Shown here: in pieces, positions 26,579 through 34,955 of the stretch
Position numbering within the stretch: the first letter of the stretch is position 1
Layout of the letters: every line of letters starts with the position of its first letter
DNA from: Alcanivorax hongdengensis A-11-3
GTDB lineage: Bacteria; Pseudomonadota; Gammaproteobacteria; Pseudomonadales; Alcanivoracaceae
Length of the DNA stretch: 64,000 nt
Assembly: GCF_000300995.1 (NCBI RefSeq)
Contig: NZ_AMRJ01000003.1
Coordinates: 62,001 to 126,000, forward strand
Reading direction: 5' to 3'
Made by a program: the position numbers and the translations under genes
Notes under the pieces: model-generated
What the model was told of the DNA's origin: nothing
The model's input: only the letters and a program-made list of their open reading frames with translations
Databases searched by the model: none

Positions 26579-26698
26579 CGGTGGCAGCGAAGAGTGGCGT
26601 TCCACTTTTGGCGGTCCGCATCATCGCCCCACGAGAGATACTGTACGCAAAAGCCCCGGCAATAGGCTTGCTTTTTTGCGTCGTTTTACGCTTTCCTA

Positions 26699-26711
26699 GC
26701 AATAATATTGC
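26699..26711. promoter_or_regulatory. Candidate autoregulatory operator upstream of the Lrp-type gene
   Basis: GCAATA-A-TATTGC is a perfect 13-bp AT-rich palindrome, 31 bp upstream of the Lrp/AsnC-family start and in the region divergent with leuA. Lrp-family regulators commonly bind such sites in front of their own genes. Confidence 0.45.
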
Positions 26712-26742
26712 GCCAAAAAGACAAAATAAGAGGAAAGTCACC

Positions 26743-27237
26743 ATGAAAAAGGCAGACCTGATAAATCTTGACCGCACGGACCTGCGCATCCTGGCCGCCC
26801 TGCAGGCCGACGGCGGGCTCAGCAACCAGCAACTGGCCGAGCAGGTGGGTCTGTCGCCCTCGCCCTGCTCGCGACGGGTACAGAAGCTGGAAGTGGCGGG
26901 CATCATCATCAAACGGGAAACGGTGCTGGATGCCCGCAAGCTGGGCCTGGACCTGACCGTGATGATACAGATCAGCATGGACCGGCATACGCCGGAGCGT
27001 TTTGCCAATTTCGAGGAGCAGGTGGCCAGCTACCCGGAGGTGCAACAGTGTTATCTGGTCACCGGCCAGGAAGCGGACTACCTGCTCAAGGTGGTGGTGC
27101 CGGATATCGACGCCTATCAGCACTTCCTGCTCAACCGCATTACCCGCATCGAGGGGGTCAGCGGCGTGCATTCCAGTTTTGTCATGCGCCGGGTGGTGGA
27201 TACCGCCGCTCTGCCGTTGAATTATGTCGAGGCCTAG
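26743..27237 (+). CDS. Lrp/AsnC family transcriptional regulator
   Basis: A 164-residue feast/famine regulator. The N-terminal helix-turn-helix (LDRTDLRILAALQADGGLSN, then QQLAEQVGLSPSPCSRRVQ) is followed by the RAM ligand-binding domain with QQCYLVTGQEADYLLKVVVPD and a typical end. The length and pattern are close to Lrp itself, which responds to leucine, and the gene is divergent from leuA. Control of leuA is plausible but inferred. The start at 26743 follows AGAGGAAAG, a good ribosome-binding site. Confidence 0.93.
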   Translation: MKKADLINLDRTDLRILAALQADGGLSNQQLAEQVGLSPSPCSRRVQKLEVAGIIIKRETVLDARKLGLDLTVMIQISMDRHTPERFANFEEQVASYPEVQQCYLVTGQEADYLLKVVVPDIDAYQHFLLNRITRIEGVSGVHSSFVMRRVVDTAALPLNYVEA

Positions 27238-27250
27238 GCAGACTGAAGCC

Positions 27251-27715
27251 ATGAGCAAACACCTGTTGATCGTCGCCCACGCCCCGTCTGCCAATACCCT
27301 GCGCCTGCGCGAGGCCGCCGCCCGCGGCGCCGGCCACGCGGATATCGAGAATGTCAGCGTCACCGTGAAGGCGCCGCTGGACGCCGGGCCGGACGATATT
27401 CGCGCCTGTGATGCCATTCTGATGGGCACCACCGAGAACCTGGGCTACATGAGCGGGGCCCTGAAGGATTTCTTCGACCGTAGCTACTACCCGGTGCTGG
27501 AAGAGAAACAGGGCCTGCCCTGTGCGCTCTATATCCGCGCCGGCCATGATGGCACCGGCACCCTGCGCGCGGTGCAGACCATCGTCACCGGGCTACGCTG
27601 GAACTGGGTGCAGGAGCCACTGGTGCTGCGCGGTGACTGGCAGGAGGCCTTCGAGAGCCAGGTCGAAGAGCTGGGCATGTACCTGGCGGCGGGGCTCGAC
27701 AGCGGTATTTTCTGA
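27251..27715 (+). CDS. Flavodoxin-like NAD(P)H-dependent oxidoreductase
   Basis: A 154-residue flavodoxin-fold protein starting MSKHLLIVAHAPSANTLRLR. The FMN phosphate-binding loop is HAPSANT and the isoalloxazine-contact region is MGTTENLGYMSGALKDFFDR, typical of small flavodoxin family proteins. It probably binds FMN and reduces a quinone or azo-type substrate; the real substrate is unknown. It begins 13 bp after the Lrp-type regulator stop and is likely co-transcribed with it. Confidence 0.85.
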   Translation: MSKHLLIVAHAPSANTLRLREAAARGAGHADIENVSVTVKAPLDAGPDDIRACDAILMGTTENLGYMSGALKDFFDRSYYPVLEEKQGLPCALYIRAGHDGTGTLRAVQTIVTGLRWNWVQEPLVLRGDWQEAFESQVEELGMYLAAGLDSGIF

Positions 27716-27791
27716 GAGCGATGCCCCTGTCGGTATCCTTGCCGCCAACCGCCCTGGTCTGCGCAGCAACTGCCAGCGGAGCGCAAATCGC

Positions 27792-27797
27792 TACAAT
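27792..27797 (+). promoter_or_regulatory. -10 element upstream of the PhaC-like gene
   Basis: TACAAT lies 31 bp before the preferred start at 27829. No strong -35 is visible. Its place supports the downstream start over the longer frame beginning at 27721. Confidence 0.35.
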
Positions 27798-27828
27798 AGC
27801 CGGCCAAATCACAATCGCCGGTGATCCC

Positions 27829-28962
27829 ATGATCCCTGATTCCCTGCAACAGGCCTCTCGCCCCTGGCGCCACCGTCTGCGCAATGGCCGGGCGCGCCTG
27901 TTTGAAGCCGACAACCTGAACCTGGCAGGCCAGACCCCGTTCGACCTGCTGTACGATGACGGTCTGGTCAAGCTGCGCTATTACCCGCCGCTTGCGGAAC
28001 AGGCGATCCCGCTGTCCAGTGGCGAGGTGCTGCCGGTGAGCAAGACCCGCCAGCGCAAGCCACTGGTGCTGGTGCCGCCGCTGGCGGTAAACATGCTGAT
28101 CTATGACCTGTTCCCCCAACGCAGCCTGGTGCGCTACCTGCGTGCCCGCGGTTTCGAGCTGTACATGATCGACTGGGGCCGCCCGGGCCGCCACCACAAC
28201 CACTTGGGGCTGAGCAGCTATTTTGCCGATTACCTGCCCAAGTTGTTGGTGCAGGTGCGCCAGCACAGTGGCGAGCAAAAGCTGAGCCTGCACGGCTGGA
28301 GTTTTGGCGGCCTGTTCAGCCTCTGCTGCGCCGCCCTGGGCGACGACCCGGACATCGACAACCTGGTCCTGGTGGGCGCGCCCTGCGACTACCATCGCAA
28401 TGGAGCCCTGGGCGCCCAGTACCGCCGCCTGAGCCGTCAAGGCCGCTGGATTCGTTCTCGCACCGGCCTGCGTATTCACGATGTGCCGGCGCGCCTGTTG
28501 CGTTCACCGGGCTGGGCCAACAGCCTGGCCTTCAAACTCACCAACCCGGTGGGCAGCCTGCAGGGCTACTGGAACCTGGTGAAAAACCTGCACAACCGCG
28601 AGTTCGTGGCGGCCCATGCCACCAATGGGGCCTTCCTGGATGACATGGTCGCCTACCCGGGGCGGGTGATGCAGGACATCATCCGCTACCTGTGGATCGA
28701 CAACGTGGTCGCCCATGGCCAACTGCCCATGGAAAACAGTGACGGTAACCTGGCCCGGGTGAAAGCCAATGTCCTCAACATCACCGGCGCCAATGATCCC
28801 ATTGTCACCGATGAGTGCAGCCAGGCCATGGCCCCGCTGATCAGCAGCAAGGACAAGACCTTCATCACCATCGACGGCGGCCATATGGGCATTCTCGGCA
28901 GCGCCGCTGCCCAACAGCAGAGCTGGGGGCGCATCTGCGACTGGCTGATCGAGAGGGACTGA
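27829..28962 (+). CDS. PhaC-like alpha/beta hydrolase with serine nucleophile
   Basis: A 377-residue protein of the polyhydroxyalkanoate synthase-related alpha/beta hydrolase group. Family features are PFDLLYDDGLVKLRYY, LVLVPPLAVNMLIYDLFP and DWGRPGRHHNHL. The lipase box is HGWSFGG with Ser158, whereas PHA synthases have Cys here; Asp323 (GANDPI) and His352 (DGGHMG) complete the triad. A hydrolase or acyltransferase acting on hydroxyacyl esters is more likely than polymer synthesis. I chose ATG 27829 over 27721 because a -10 lies between and the extra 36 residues look non-coding. Confidence 0.82.
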   Translation: MIPDSLQQASRPWRHRLRNGRARLFEADNLNLAGQTPFDLLYDDGLVKLRYYPPLAEQAIPLSSGEVLPVSKTRQRKPLVLVPPLAVNMLIYDLFPQRSLVRYLRARGFELYMIDWGRPGRHHNHLGLSSYFADYLPKLLVQVRQHSGEQKLSLHGWSFGGLFSLCCAALGDDPDIDNLVLVGAPCDYHRNGALGAQYRRLSRQGRWIRSRTGLRIHDVPARLLRSPGWANSLAFKLTNPVGSLQGYWNLVKNLHNREFVAAHATNGAFLDDMVAYPGRVMQDIIRYLWIDNVVAHGQLPMENSDGNLARVKANVLNITGANDPIVTDECSQAMAPLISSKDKTFITIDGGHMGILGSAAAQQQSWGRICDWLIERD

Positions 28963-29045
28963 ATTGCCCTCTCCTTCACCCAAGCGTCAAAAAAATGCGT
29001 TAGGCTTACGCCCATTGATACTGAAAAGCGCGAACGCCGGTGACA

Positions 29046-30107
29046 ATGCCTCGTCTGCTGATACTGTTTCCCTGCCGACACATGGGCAATCTCCTGATTG
29101 CCCTGCCCCATCTGAAAGCCATGCTGGATCAGCACAGGGATGCGCTGCTGGTCTTTGATGACAGCTACCGCGCCATCGTCGAGGCAAGCCTGCCCGGTGA
29201 GACGCGTCTGCTCGGTTATCCCGGCGCCGCCCTGGGCAGCGGTCAACCTCTTCTCAAGCGAGCCCGCCACTACCTGCGCTTCGTGTTCGCCATGCGCCGC
29301 TTTCGGCCCACGTTGTGTATTGATGTGGAAGGCGAGCAGAAATCCGCGACCCTGGCGCGACTCAGTGGCGCAAGACAACGGCGCGGCCCGGCACGCCCGC
29401 ACAGCCGCTGGTTCTACACGGAAAATCTTTCCCGCGAGAACCATGGCCATCGCTGGCAGGGCTATGCCTCGCTCAGCGATCCGGCCGCCCCACCACCGGC
29501 CCGTTATCTGCCGGCCCAAACGGATGAGCCGGCCCGCACACAGCTTGCCACGATTATCGAAGAAGGCGGCCTGACCGCCGCCGCCCCATGGCTGGTCATT
29601 CATGTGGGCGCCACCAAGTACTACAAGATGTGGCACCCGCAACAGTTTGCCCTGCTCTGCCAGCGGGCCCGGCAAGCCGGCCTGGAACCGATACTGATTG
29701 GTGCCGGTCGCAAGGACCGCCAGCAGGTGGAGCAGGTGCAGGCCAGCCTGAAAACACCGGCGCTGGATCTGTGTGACCGACTCACCCTGAAGCAGCTGAT
29801 TGCCCTGTTCCATGGCAGCCGGGCTTACGTGGGCAACGACAGCGGCCCCATGCATCTGGCCGCCGCCTGCGGCCTGCCCACGGTTGGCCTGTTCGGGCCC
29901 ACCGACGAACGCCTCTGGCAGCCCATGGCCGACCAGGCGCGCATTTTGCGCTGGCAGGACTGCGACCCCGACTGTCAGCGCAGCCACTGCGCCCTGGAAC
30001 ATTATCCCTGCCTGCAGCGCATCAGCGTGGAGCAGGTAATGACGACCCTGGCCGAGCTGGGCGCCGTGCCGGCCGGCGGCCACCGCCTTGCTGACACCTC
30101 GGCCTGA
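29046..30107 (+). CDS. Glycosyltransferase family 9 protein (heptosyltransferase-like)
   Basis: A 353-residue GT9 protein; the family transfers ADP-heptose to the LPS inner core. The N-terminal MPRLLILFPCRHMGNLLIALP, the central VIHVGATKYYKMWHPQQFA, and the nucleotide-site motif YVGNDSGPMHLAAACGLPTVGLFG are typical. The C-terminus has a CDPDCQRSHC cluster seen in some GT9 proteins. A GTG at 29040 is an alternative start two codons upstream. It is away from the main LPS cluster at 53-64 kb, so its target is uncertain. Confidence 0.88.
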   Translation: MPRLLILFPCRHMGNLLIALPHLKAMLDQHRDALLVFDDSYRAIVEASLPGETRLLGYPGAALGSGQPLLKRARHYLRFVFAMRRFRPTLCIDVEGEQKSATLARLSGARQRRGPARPHSRWFYTENLSRENHGHRWQGYASLSDPAAPPPARYLPAQTDEPARTQLATIIEEGGLTAAAPWLVIHVGATKYYKMWHPQQFALLCQRARQAGLEPILIGAGRKDRQQVEQVQASLKTPALDLCDRLTLKQLIALFHGSRAYVGNDSGPMHLAAACGLPTVGLFGPTDERLWQPMADQARILRWQDCDPDCQRSHCALEHYPCLQRISVEQVMTTLAELGAVPAGGHRLADTSA

Positions 30108-30424
30108 AATTTTCCGGGCCGGTGAAGGTGCGCGGGAAACGGCGACACCGGCCAGATAAAAAAGCGACTGCGGATTAGCGTGAATAATGTGTCTGCTCGG
30201 GGGACCTCAATTTTTAAACAGCCGCCGCCTTTGCGCAGGAGCGTCACTCGCGGCGCGATTACAGACTTGCGTTCAGATTCCCACAAGGCGCTCAGGAAAA
30301 CAGGAGTAATCGGGTTTACCTGAGAGGCCGCAATGTTTCTGGTATTTCCTGCTTTTTGACGTTGGTTTATCGCGCCATGAGCGACGCCCGGCAGCCAGAT
30401 TTTTTCCTCATTCGCGCTGAACCA
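30108..30424. other. Non-coding gap between the GT9 gene and the next terminator
   Basis: No gene is supported in these 317 bp. The first part holds a long inverted repeat, GGCCGGTG near 30117 and CACCGGCC near 30149, without a T-run. Codon patterns are broken in all frames. Confidence 0.4.
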
Positions 30425-30425
30425 T

Positions 30426-30451
30426 AAAAAAAGGCGGCCCGCAGGCCGCCT
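30426..30451 (-). terminator. Terminator of the choice-of-anchor-I gene
   Basis: On the minus strand GGCGGCC-tgcg-GGCCGCC (complement of 30433-30450) is followed by seven T residues (30426-30432). It lies about 27 bp after the stop of the gene at 30478-32358. Confidence 0.9.
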
Positions 30452-30477
30452 TCATGCTCACCGGAGTGCGCTGTCAG

Positions 30478-32358
30478 CTAATCAAACAGCGGCTCCACTT
30501 CATACACCGCCGTGGTGCCACTGACTTCAAAACCGACAATCAGCAGGTTCTTGCCGTTGGCGGATTCGCTGGCCGGGACGAACACCAACCCTTCCGGCCC
30601 CAGATCACCCACACTGCTGAGAATGGTAGACGGGTCCTCGGTGCTCCAGTTGTCGCGCGTGTTCAGGTAGTCCACCTGCTGCGGGGCCACCGGGTCGGTA
30701 ATGTCGTAGACCAGCACACCGCCCATACGCTCCAGCCCCAGGAACAGGAAGGTCTTGTCACCTATCTTGCCCACGGTCAGGCCTTCCGGCTCCGGGCCCT
30801 TGGCATCGCTGCGGCTGTCGAAGGCATCCCCTTCGTCGTGACCGCTGTTGAAGTAATCCTTGCAGGGAATGTCGCGGCCGCTACCCAGCATGCAGCTGTC
30901 GCTGGCCAGATAGGATTCGATGGCATGACCACTGTCGAATACCAGATTGCCGTCAGCATCGCGGATGGAGAAGGAACGACCGCCGTAGGCATAGAGGGTG
31001 TCATACATCAGGCGATCACCGGTGGCACTCTCGTTGCCGCTGGCATCGAACAATACCGGGTCGCCGTTGCTGTCGGTACGGTAGCCCAGGGTCCAGGTAA
31101 TATTGAGTCGGCCCAGCTCCTCGTCTTCGCGGCAATTGCCCGGATCACCGGCGCTGGCACCACAGTAGCCGAAGGTGGCCGGGTCGAGCAGGGCGCCGGC
31201 GGCCAGATCACGCAGTTGCGGCGGCAGGTCATCACCACAGCGGCGATCAAAGCCGTCCTTGTGCACCAGGTGCTTGACGCGGAATTCCTCCACGAACCCC
31301 TTGCTGCTGTCACCGGCACAACCGACCCCTTCCGTGCCCCAGTAGGCGTCGTCATCTTCTCCCCAGGCGCGGGCATCACCCTCGTTGGCCATCACCAGAT
31401 AAGTGCTGCCATTGGCGCTGAAGGAGTGAATGGCATCGGGCTGGTAAAGGCTTTTGACCCCGGCCCAGGTTGTGATGTTGATAACATCATCCTTGTCACT
31501 CACATCCATGGCGTTGTCCGCCTGGGCCAGATCCTTGCTGCCCAGGGCAACGATGTCGGTGACCGTGGCGCTGGCGATATCCACCTTGGCCAGGGCATTG
31601 TTTTCCTGCAGGGTCACCCAGGCGGTGGTACCGGCGTCATCCACGGCAATGTATTCCGGCTCCAGGTCTTCGGACACCGAGGCCCCCGGACCATAGATGC
31701 GCACACCCTGGCTACGCAGGGTATCAGCCTGACTGTCGAACGCATGGAAGTCGGCGGTGGTGACGACAATATTGCCGGTGTCGCTGATATCGATGATGCT
31801 CACCGAACCTTCCGGATCGATCTGGTAATCGTCGCTGGGCTCACCTTCGTTGGCGCTCAGAACGGTCTTGCCATCGGCAGTGAAGGCCACCATGTCCGGC
31901 TGGGCACCTACCTGTACGTAGCCCAGACGCGCCAGCGTATCGGCACGGTAAATGGCCACATAACCGGGGTCGGTTTTCGGGTCGGCTTCCACGGCAATGG
32001 CCACCAGGCCACCGCGCACGGCGACACTGTTCACTTCGGCACCGGCGGCAATATCCGCCACGGACAGCGCCTGCACAAAGCTCGGGTGGGCCGGATCACT
32101 CATATCCAGCACATCCAGTTCACCTTTTTCGGCGTTGACCACAAAAGCCCGCTGGCTGGCCGCATCGTAGGCCGGAATTTCCGCCGCGGATTCATCAAAT
32201 TCGCCGGTCTGGTAACGACCCAGGAAATTCAGTCTGATGCTGTCCGGCGTGGCCACGCCGGTATCGCTCGCGGTGTTGTCATTGCTGTCACCGCCACAGC
32301 CGGCCAGGCTGCCGGCCAGGATCAGGGATGCCCCCAGGGCTAACCACTGCTTCATCAT
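30478..32358 (-). CDS. Choice-of-anchor I domain lipoprotein
   Basis: A 626-residue beta-propeller-like surface protein of the choice-of-anchor I family, whose members carry varied C-terminal anchors; here the N-terminus is instead a lipoprotein signal (MMKQWLALGASLILAGSLAG, Cys21). Typical pieces are AAEIPAYDAASQRAFVVNAE, GVRIYGPGASVSEDLEPEYI and GPEPEGLTVGKIGDKTFLFL. Several Cys pairs in the middle suggest disulfides. Family members have been linked with phosphatases but no function is proven. The gene is monocistronic with its own terminator. Confidence 0.85.
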   Translation of the reverse strand: MMKQWLALGASLILAGSLAGCGGDSNDNTASDTGVATPDSIRLNFLGRYQTGEFDESAAEIPAYDAASQRAFVVNAEKGELDVLDMSDPAHPSFVQALSVADIAAGAEVNSVAVRGGLVAIAVEADPKTDPGYVAIYRADTLARLGYVQVGAQPDMVAFTADGKTVLSANEGEPSDDYQIDPEGSVSIIDISDTGNIVVTTADFHAFDSQADTLRSQGVRIYGPGASVSEDLEPEYIAVDDAGTTAWVTLQENNALAKVDIASATVTDIVALGSKDLAQADNAMDVSDKDDVINITTWAGVKSLYQPDAIHSFSANGSTYLVMANEGDARAWGEDDDAYWGTEGVGCAGDSSKGFVEEFRVKHLVHKDGFDRRCGDDLPPQLRDLAAGALLDPATFGYCGASAGDPGNCREDEELGRLNITWTLGYRTDSNGDPVLFDASGNESATGDRLMYDTLYAYGGRSFSIRDADGNLVFDSGHAIESYLASDSCMLGSGRDIPCKDYFNSGHDEGDAFDSRSDAKGPEPEGLTVGKIGDKTFLFLGLERMGGVLVYDITDPVAPQQVDYLNTRDNWSTEDPSTILSSVGDLGPEGLVFVPASESANGKNLLIVGFEVSGTTAVYEVEPLFD

Positions 32359-32441
32359 GTGTCTCCAGAATTTTTATTGCAGTGGCCCGTGTATAACGGC
32401 CGGCAATGACTCTATGGAGACACGGCAATGATACTTGCATG

Positions 32442-32777
32442 TCATCGCCAGACAAGAAAGGCAAAAACCAACAGTGCGCCGCATACCAGCCCGAGCAAAA
32501 AGCCTTTGGCAAAAGAGGCCAACGTGGCGGAAGCAACCGGGGTGGAGGAAGAGGCAGGCAGCGCCGGCTGGCGACGATCAAACTCGCGGATTATCTCATG
32601 GGCACGGGTTTCATCGCTCTCGGCGACCCACACCGAAGCCAGCCCCATGGCCGGCAGCTCACCGACGCCGCCCTGCAGCAGGTCACCGTGAACCTGCGCC
32701 ATGATGCCGACCTGATCGAGCAGGTCGGCGACCATGTGGGCCTCCAGACCATTACTGGCCCGGAACACACACTTCAT
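32442..32777 (-). CDS. DUF2007 protein with C-terminal membrane segment
   Basis: A 111-residue protein. Residues 1-70 form a DUF2007 (putative signal-transducing) domain: [20 protein letters not shown], then GELPAMGLASVWVAESDETRA. A hydrophobic segment at about 88-108 (GFLLGLVCGALLVFAFLVW) anchors it in the membrane. The function is unknown. It overlaps the upstream DUF4377 gene by four bases (ATGA), so the two are likely co-translated. Confidence 0.83.
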   Translation of the reverse strand: MKCVFRASNGLEAHMVADLLDQVGIMAQVHGDLLQGGVGELPAMGLASVWVAESDETRAHEIIREFDRRQPALPASSSTPVASATLASFAKGFLLGLVCGALLVFAFLVWR

Positions 32778-33106
32778 TCGGGGTCTTTATCCTGCACCGA
32801 GTCCTTTTCCTCGACGCTGACCAGCTGGTAGTCGCGGCTGTCCGGGTCCTTGTTCTCGTTACCCGTCACCGGTTTCACACGCAGGGTATATTCATTGCCG
32901 GGCTCGAAGGTAAATCCCTCGATATGGCCGTAGAAGACTTCCCAGTTGGCCTGCGGGTCGGTACGTATTCTCAGGCAGGCCATGGTACCGGCACCGATAC
33001 AGGCCGACGGATACGGGGCCACATAAAGAACCTGGCCCTCCGGTTTTTCGCTACAGGCGGCCAGGGTGACCACCAGAATGGACAGCGCCCAGAACATCCT
33101 TCTCAC
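32774..33106 (-). CDS. DUF4377 lipoprotein
   Basis: A 110-residue predicted lipoprotein: signal [18 protein letters not shown] with Cys18 acylated. The mature domain matches DUF4377, with [35 protein letters not shown] and a Lys/Asp-rich tail. DUF4377 is often found with META/HslJ domains in envelope proteins; its function is unknown. It is divergent from trmL and overlaps the DUF2007 gene. Confidence 0.85.
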   Translation of the reverse strand: MRRMFWALSILVVTLAACSEKPEGQVLYVAPYPSACIGAGTMACLRIRTDPQANWEVFYGHIEGFTFEPGNEYTLRVKPVTGNENKDPDSRDYQLVSVEEKDSVQDKDPE

Positions 33107-33198
33107 AACTCGACTCCCTGCTGTTGTTGTTTTTCAGCCGTTGCCCAAACCCTAGCGCAAAGCGAAGGCCGGGTCTGCCCCTAACGTCCCACAAGGGC

Positions 33199-33204
33199 TA
33201 CAAT
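33199..33204 (+). promoter_or_regulatory. -10 element of trmL
   Basis: TACAAT lies 27 bp upstream of the trmL ATG; the -35 region (TCTGCC, 18 bp away) is weak. Confidence 0.4.
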
Positions 33205-33231
33205 TGGCACACCCTTGCCAACTCAAACACC

Positions 33232-33708
33232 ATGTTGCATATCGCACTTTTTGAACCGGAAATTCCCCCCAACACCGGCAACATCATTCGCCTGGCGGCC
33301 AACACCGGCGCCGCCCTGCACCTGATTGAGCCGCTGGGCTTTTCACTGGATGAAAAGAAGCTGCGCCGCGCCGGGCTGGATTACCGCGAGCTGGCCGCGC
33401 TGGAGACGCATACGGATTTCGCCGCCTTTCGCCGGGCCATGGGCGAGCGGCGCCTGCTGGCCATGACCACCAAAGGCAGCCGACCCCACAGTGATGTGCA
33501 ATTCAGGGATGAAGATGTATTGCTGTTCGGCCCGGAAACCCGTGGCCTGCCTGCAACCATTCTGGAGAGTCTGCCGGCATCACAGCGACTGCGGCTGCCC
33601 ATGGTGGCGGACAGTCGCAGCCTCAATCTCAGTAATGCCGTGGCAGTGACACTGTATGAGGCCTGGCGCCAGCTCGGATACCCCGGCGCCAGCCCGGGCG
33701 CTTACTGA
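33232..33708 (+). CDS. trmL: tRNA (cytidine/uridine-2'-O-)-methyltransferase TrmL
   Basis: TrmL methylates the 2'-OH of wobble base 34 in certain leucine tRNAs. The 158-residue SPOUT protein shows [28 protein letters not shown] and the knot motif [23 protein letters not shown] 33232 gives the standard N-terminus [12 protein letters not shown]; the frame is open upstream but not conserved. The last 7 bp overlap the convergent secB gene. Confidence 0.95.
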   Translation: MLHIALFEPEIPPNTGNIIRLAANTGAALHLIEPLGFSLDEKKLRRAGLDYRELAALETHTDFAAFRRAMGERRLLAMTTKGSRPHSDVQFRDEDVLLFGPETRGLPATILESLPASQRLRLPMVADSRSLNLSNAVAVTLYEAWRQLGYPGASPGAY

Positions 33709-34157
33709 ACGGTGGCGTTGCTCTGCTGTTGTTTTTGCTGCTGATAGAGCGCATCAAAGTTGATCGGCTGCAGCAGCAATTGCGGGAAGGAACCCTTGGC
33801 AACCAGATCGGAAACCACTTCGCGTACGTAGGGGAACAGCAGGTTCGGGCAGTAGGCGCCCAGCAGCTGGTCACGCTCGTCACCTTCGATACCGACCACG
33901 GTGAAGATGCCGGCCTGCTTCACTTCCGCCAGGTAAAAGGTCTTTTCTTCCTTTTCGTCCTTGGCGGTCACCGTGACGGTGATTTCCACTTCGTATTCAT
34001 TGCTCTCGCCCAGACGGCGGGCGGTGTTGTTGAGCTGCACATTGACCTGGGGCTTCCACTCCTGCAGGAACACATCCGGTGCGCCCGGGCATTCAAAGGA
34101 GGCGTCCTTCAGGTAAATGCGCTGCAGTTGGAATACGCGTTGCTGCTCATCAGCCAT
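33702..34157 (-). CDS. secB: Protein-export chaperone SecB
   Basis: SecB keeps secretory precursors unfolded and hands them to SecA. The 151-residue protein has [19 protein letters not shown], the peptide-binding region [24 protein letters not shown] and the Gln-rich end of the family. It lies 17 bp downstream of grxC in the order rhodanese-grxC-secB, the same set as in Pseudomonas. It overlaps the 3' end of trmL by 7 bp. Confidence 0.98.
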   Translation of the reverse strand: MADEQQRVFQLQRIYLKDASFECPGAPDVFLQEWKPQVNVQLNNTARRLGESNEYEVEITVTVTAKDEKEEKTFYLAEVKQAGIFTVVGIEGDERDQLLGAYCPNLLFPYVREVVSDLVAKGSFPQLLLQPINFDALYQQQKQQQSNATVQ

Positions 34158-34174
34158 GTTTTTCTCCGTGATTA

Positions 34175-34429
34175 TTATTGCGCCAGCAGGCGATCAAGCT
34201 CGCCACTGCGTTCCAGCGCATAAAGTTCGTCACAGCCCCCCACGGGCTGGTCATCAATAAAAATCTGCGGCACGGTGCGGCCGCCGCCACGCTGCATCAT
34301 CTCGGCGCGTTTTTGCGGCTCGCGATCCACATCGGTGTCCTCGAAGGCCACCGACTTGCTCTTGAGAAGCTGTTTGGCGCGCACACAGAAAGGGCACCAC
34401 GCCGTACTGTACATCTCGATCTTTGCCAT
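34175..34429 (-). CDS. grxC: Glutaredoxin 3
   Basis: A small thiol-disulfide oxidoreductase using glutathione, 84 residues. The dithiol active site CPFC (Cys12, Cys15) is followed by the cis-Pro motif GGRTVPQIFIDDQPVGGCDE. Its ATG overlaps the upstream rhodanese stop by one base (TGATG), so expression is coupled. Confidence 0.97.
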   Translation of the reverse strand: MAKIEMYSTAWCPFCVRAKQLLKSKSVAFEDTDVDREPQKRAEMMQRGGGRTVPQIFIDDQPVGGCDELYALERSGELDRLLAQ

Positions 34430-34851
34430 CAGCCCTTCACCAGCGGCAGGGATTCATTGCGCCAGGCATTGAGCCCGCCCTGCATACGGTACAGGTTGGT
34501 GAAGCCCTTGGCACGCAGTTGCCGACCGGCCTGGGAGGCGGTGCCGCCGCCCATGTCACAGACCAGAATCAGGCTCTTGTCCTTGTGCTTCTCCAGCTCG
34601 CCCAGGCGATCCATCAGCTCACCGGAGGGCAGGTTGAGGCTGCCGGCAATATGCCCGGCCCGAAAGTCATCAGCGGCGCGCAGGTCCACCAGCACACCCT
34701 GGTCCTTGTTGACCAGGCTGGTGGCCAGCTGCGGGCTCAGGGTCTTGCCGCCCCGGCGGGACTCCAGCACGAAAAAGCCTGCCCACAGCAAAAAGAAGGC
34801 AGACACCAGCAGGTAGTGGTTGGCGGCGAATTCAATCAAGCGATCCAGCAT
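34429..34851 (-). CDS. Membrane-anchored rhodanese-like protein
   Basis: A 140-residue protein with one N-terminal membrane segment (about 10-28, YLLVSAFFLLWAGFFVLE) and a rhodanese domain with the cysteine loop VCDMGGGTASQAGRQL. Rhodanese domains transfer sulfane sulfur; the cytoplasmic or periplasmic side is not clear. The start at 34851 is chosen because the upstream frame lacks a ribosome-binding site and conservation. In Pseudomonas the same gene precedes grxC-secB; the phosphoglycerate mutase gene that often follows there is not in this window. Confidence 0.88.
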   Translation of the reverse strand: MLDRLIEFAANHYLLVSAFFLLWAGFFVLESRRGGKTLSPQLATSLVNKDQGVLVDLRAADDFRAGHIAGSLNLPSGELMDRLGELEKHKDKSLILVCDMGGGTASQAGRQLRAKGFTNLYRMQGGLNAWRNESLPLVKG

Positions 34852-34955
34852 AGGGAGCCTCGAAGTGTCAAAAGGGCCACACCGCCGGCAAAATGCCAAC
34901 GGAAAATCGGCGCCAAGTATACACATCCCGGGCCGGTTAAGGTAAAACCCCCGGC

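Noticed and set aside
26651..26677. Terminator-like hairpin AAGCC/GGCTT with T-run upstream of the Lrp-type gene
   Set aside because: The 5-bp stem with a 9-nt loop is weak and no plus-strand transcript needs to end there.
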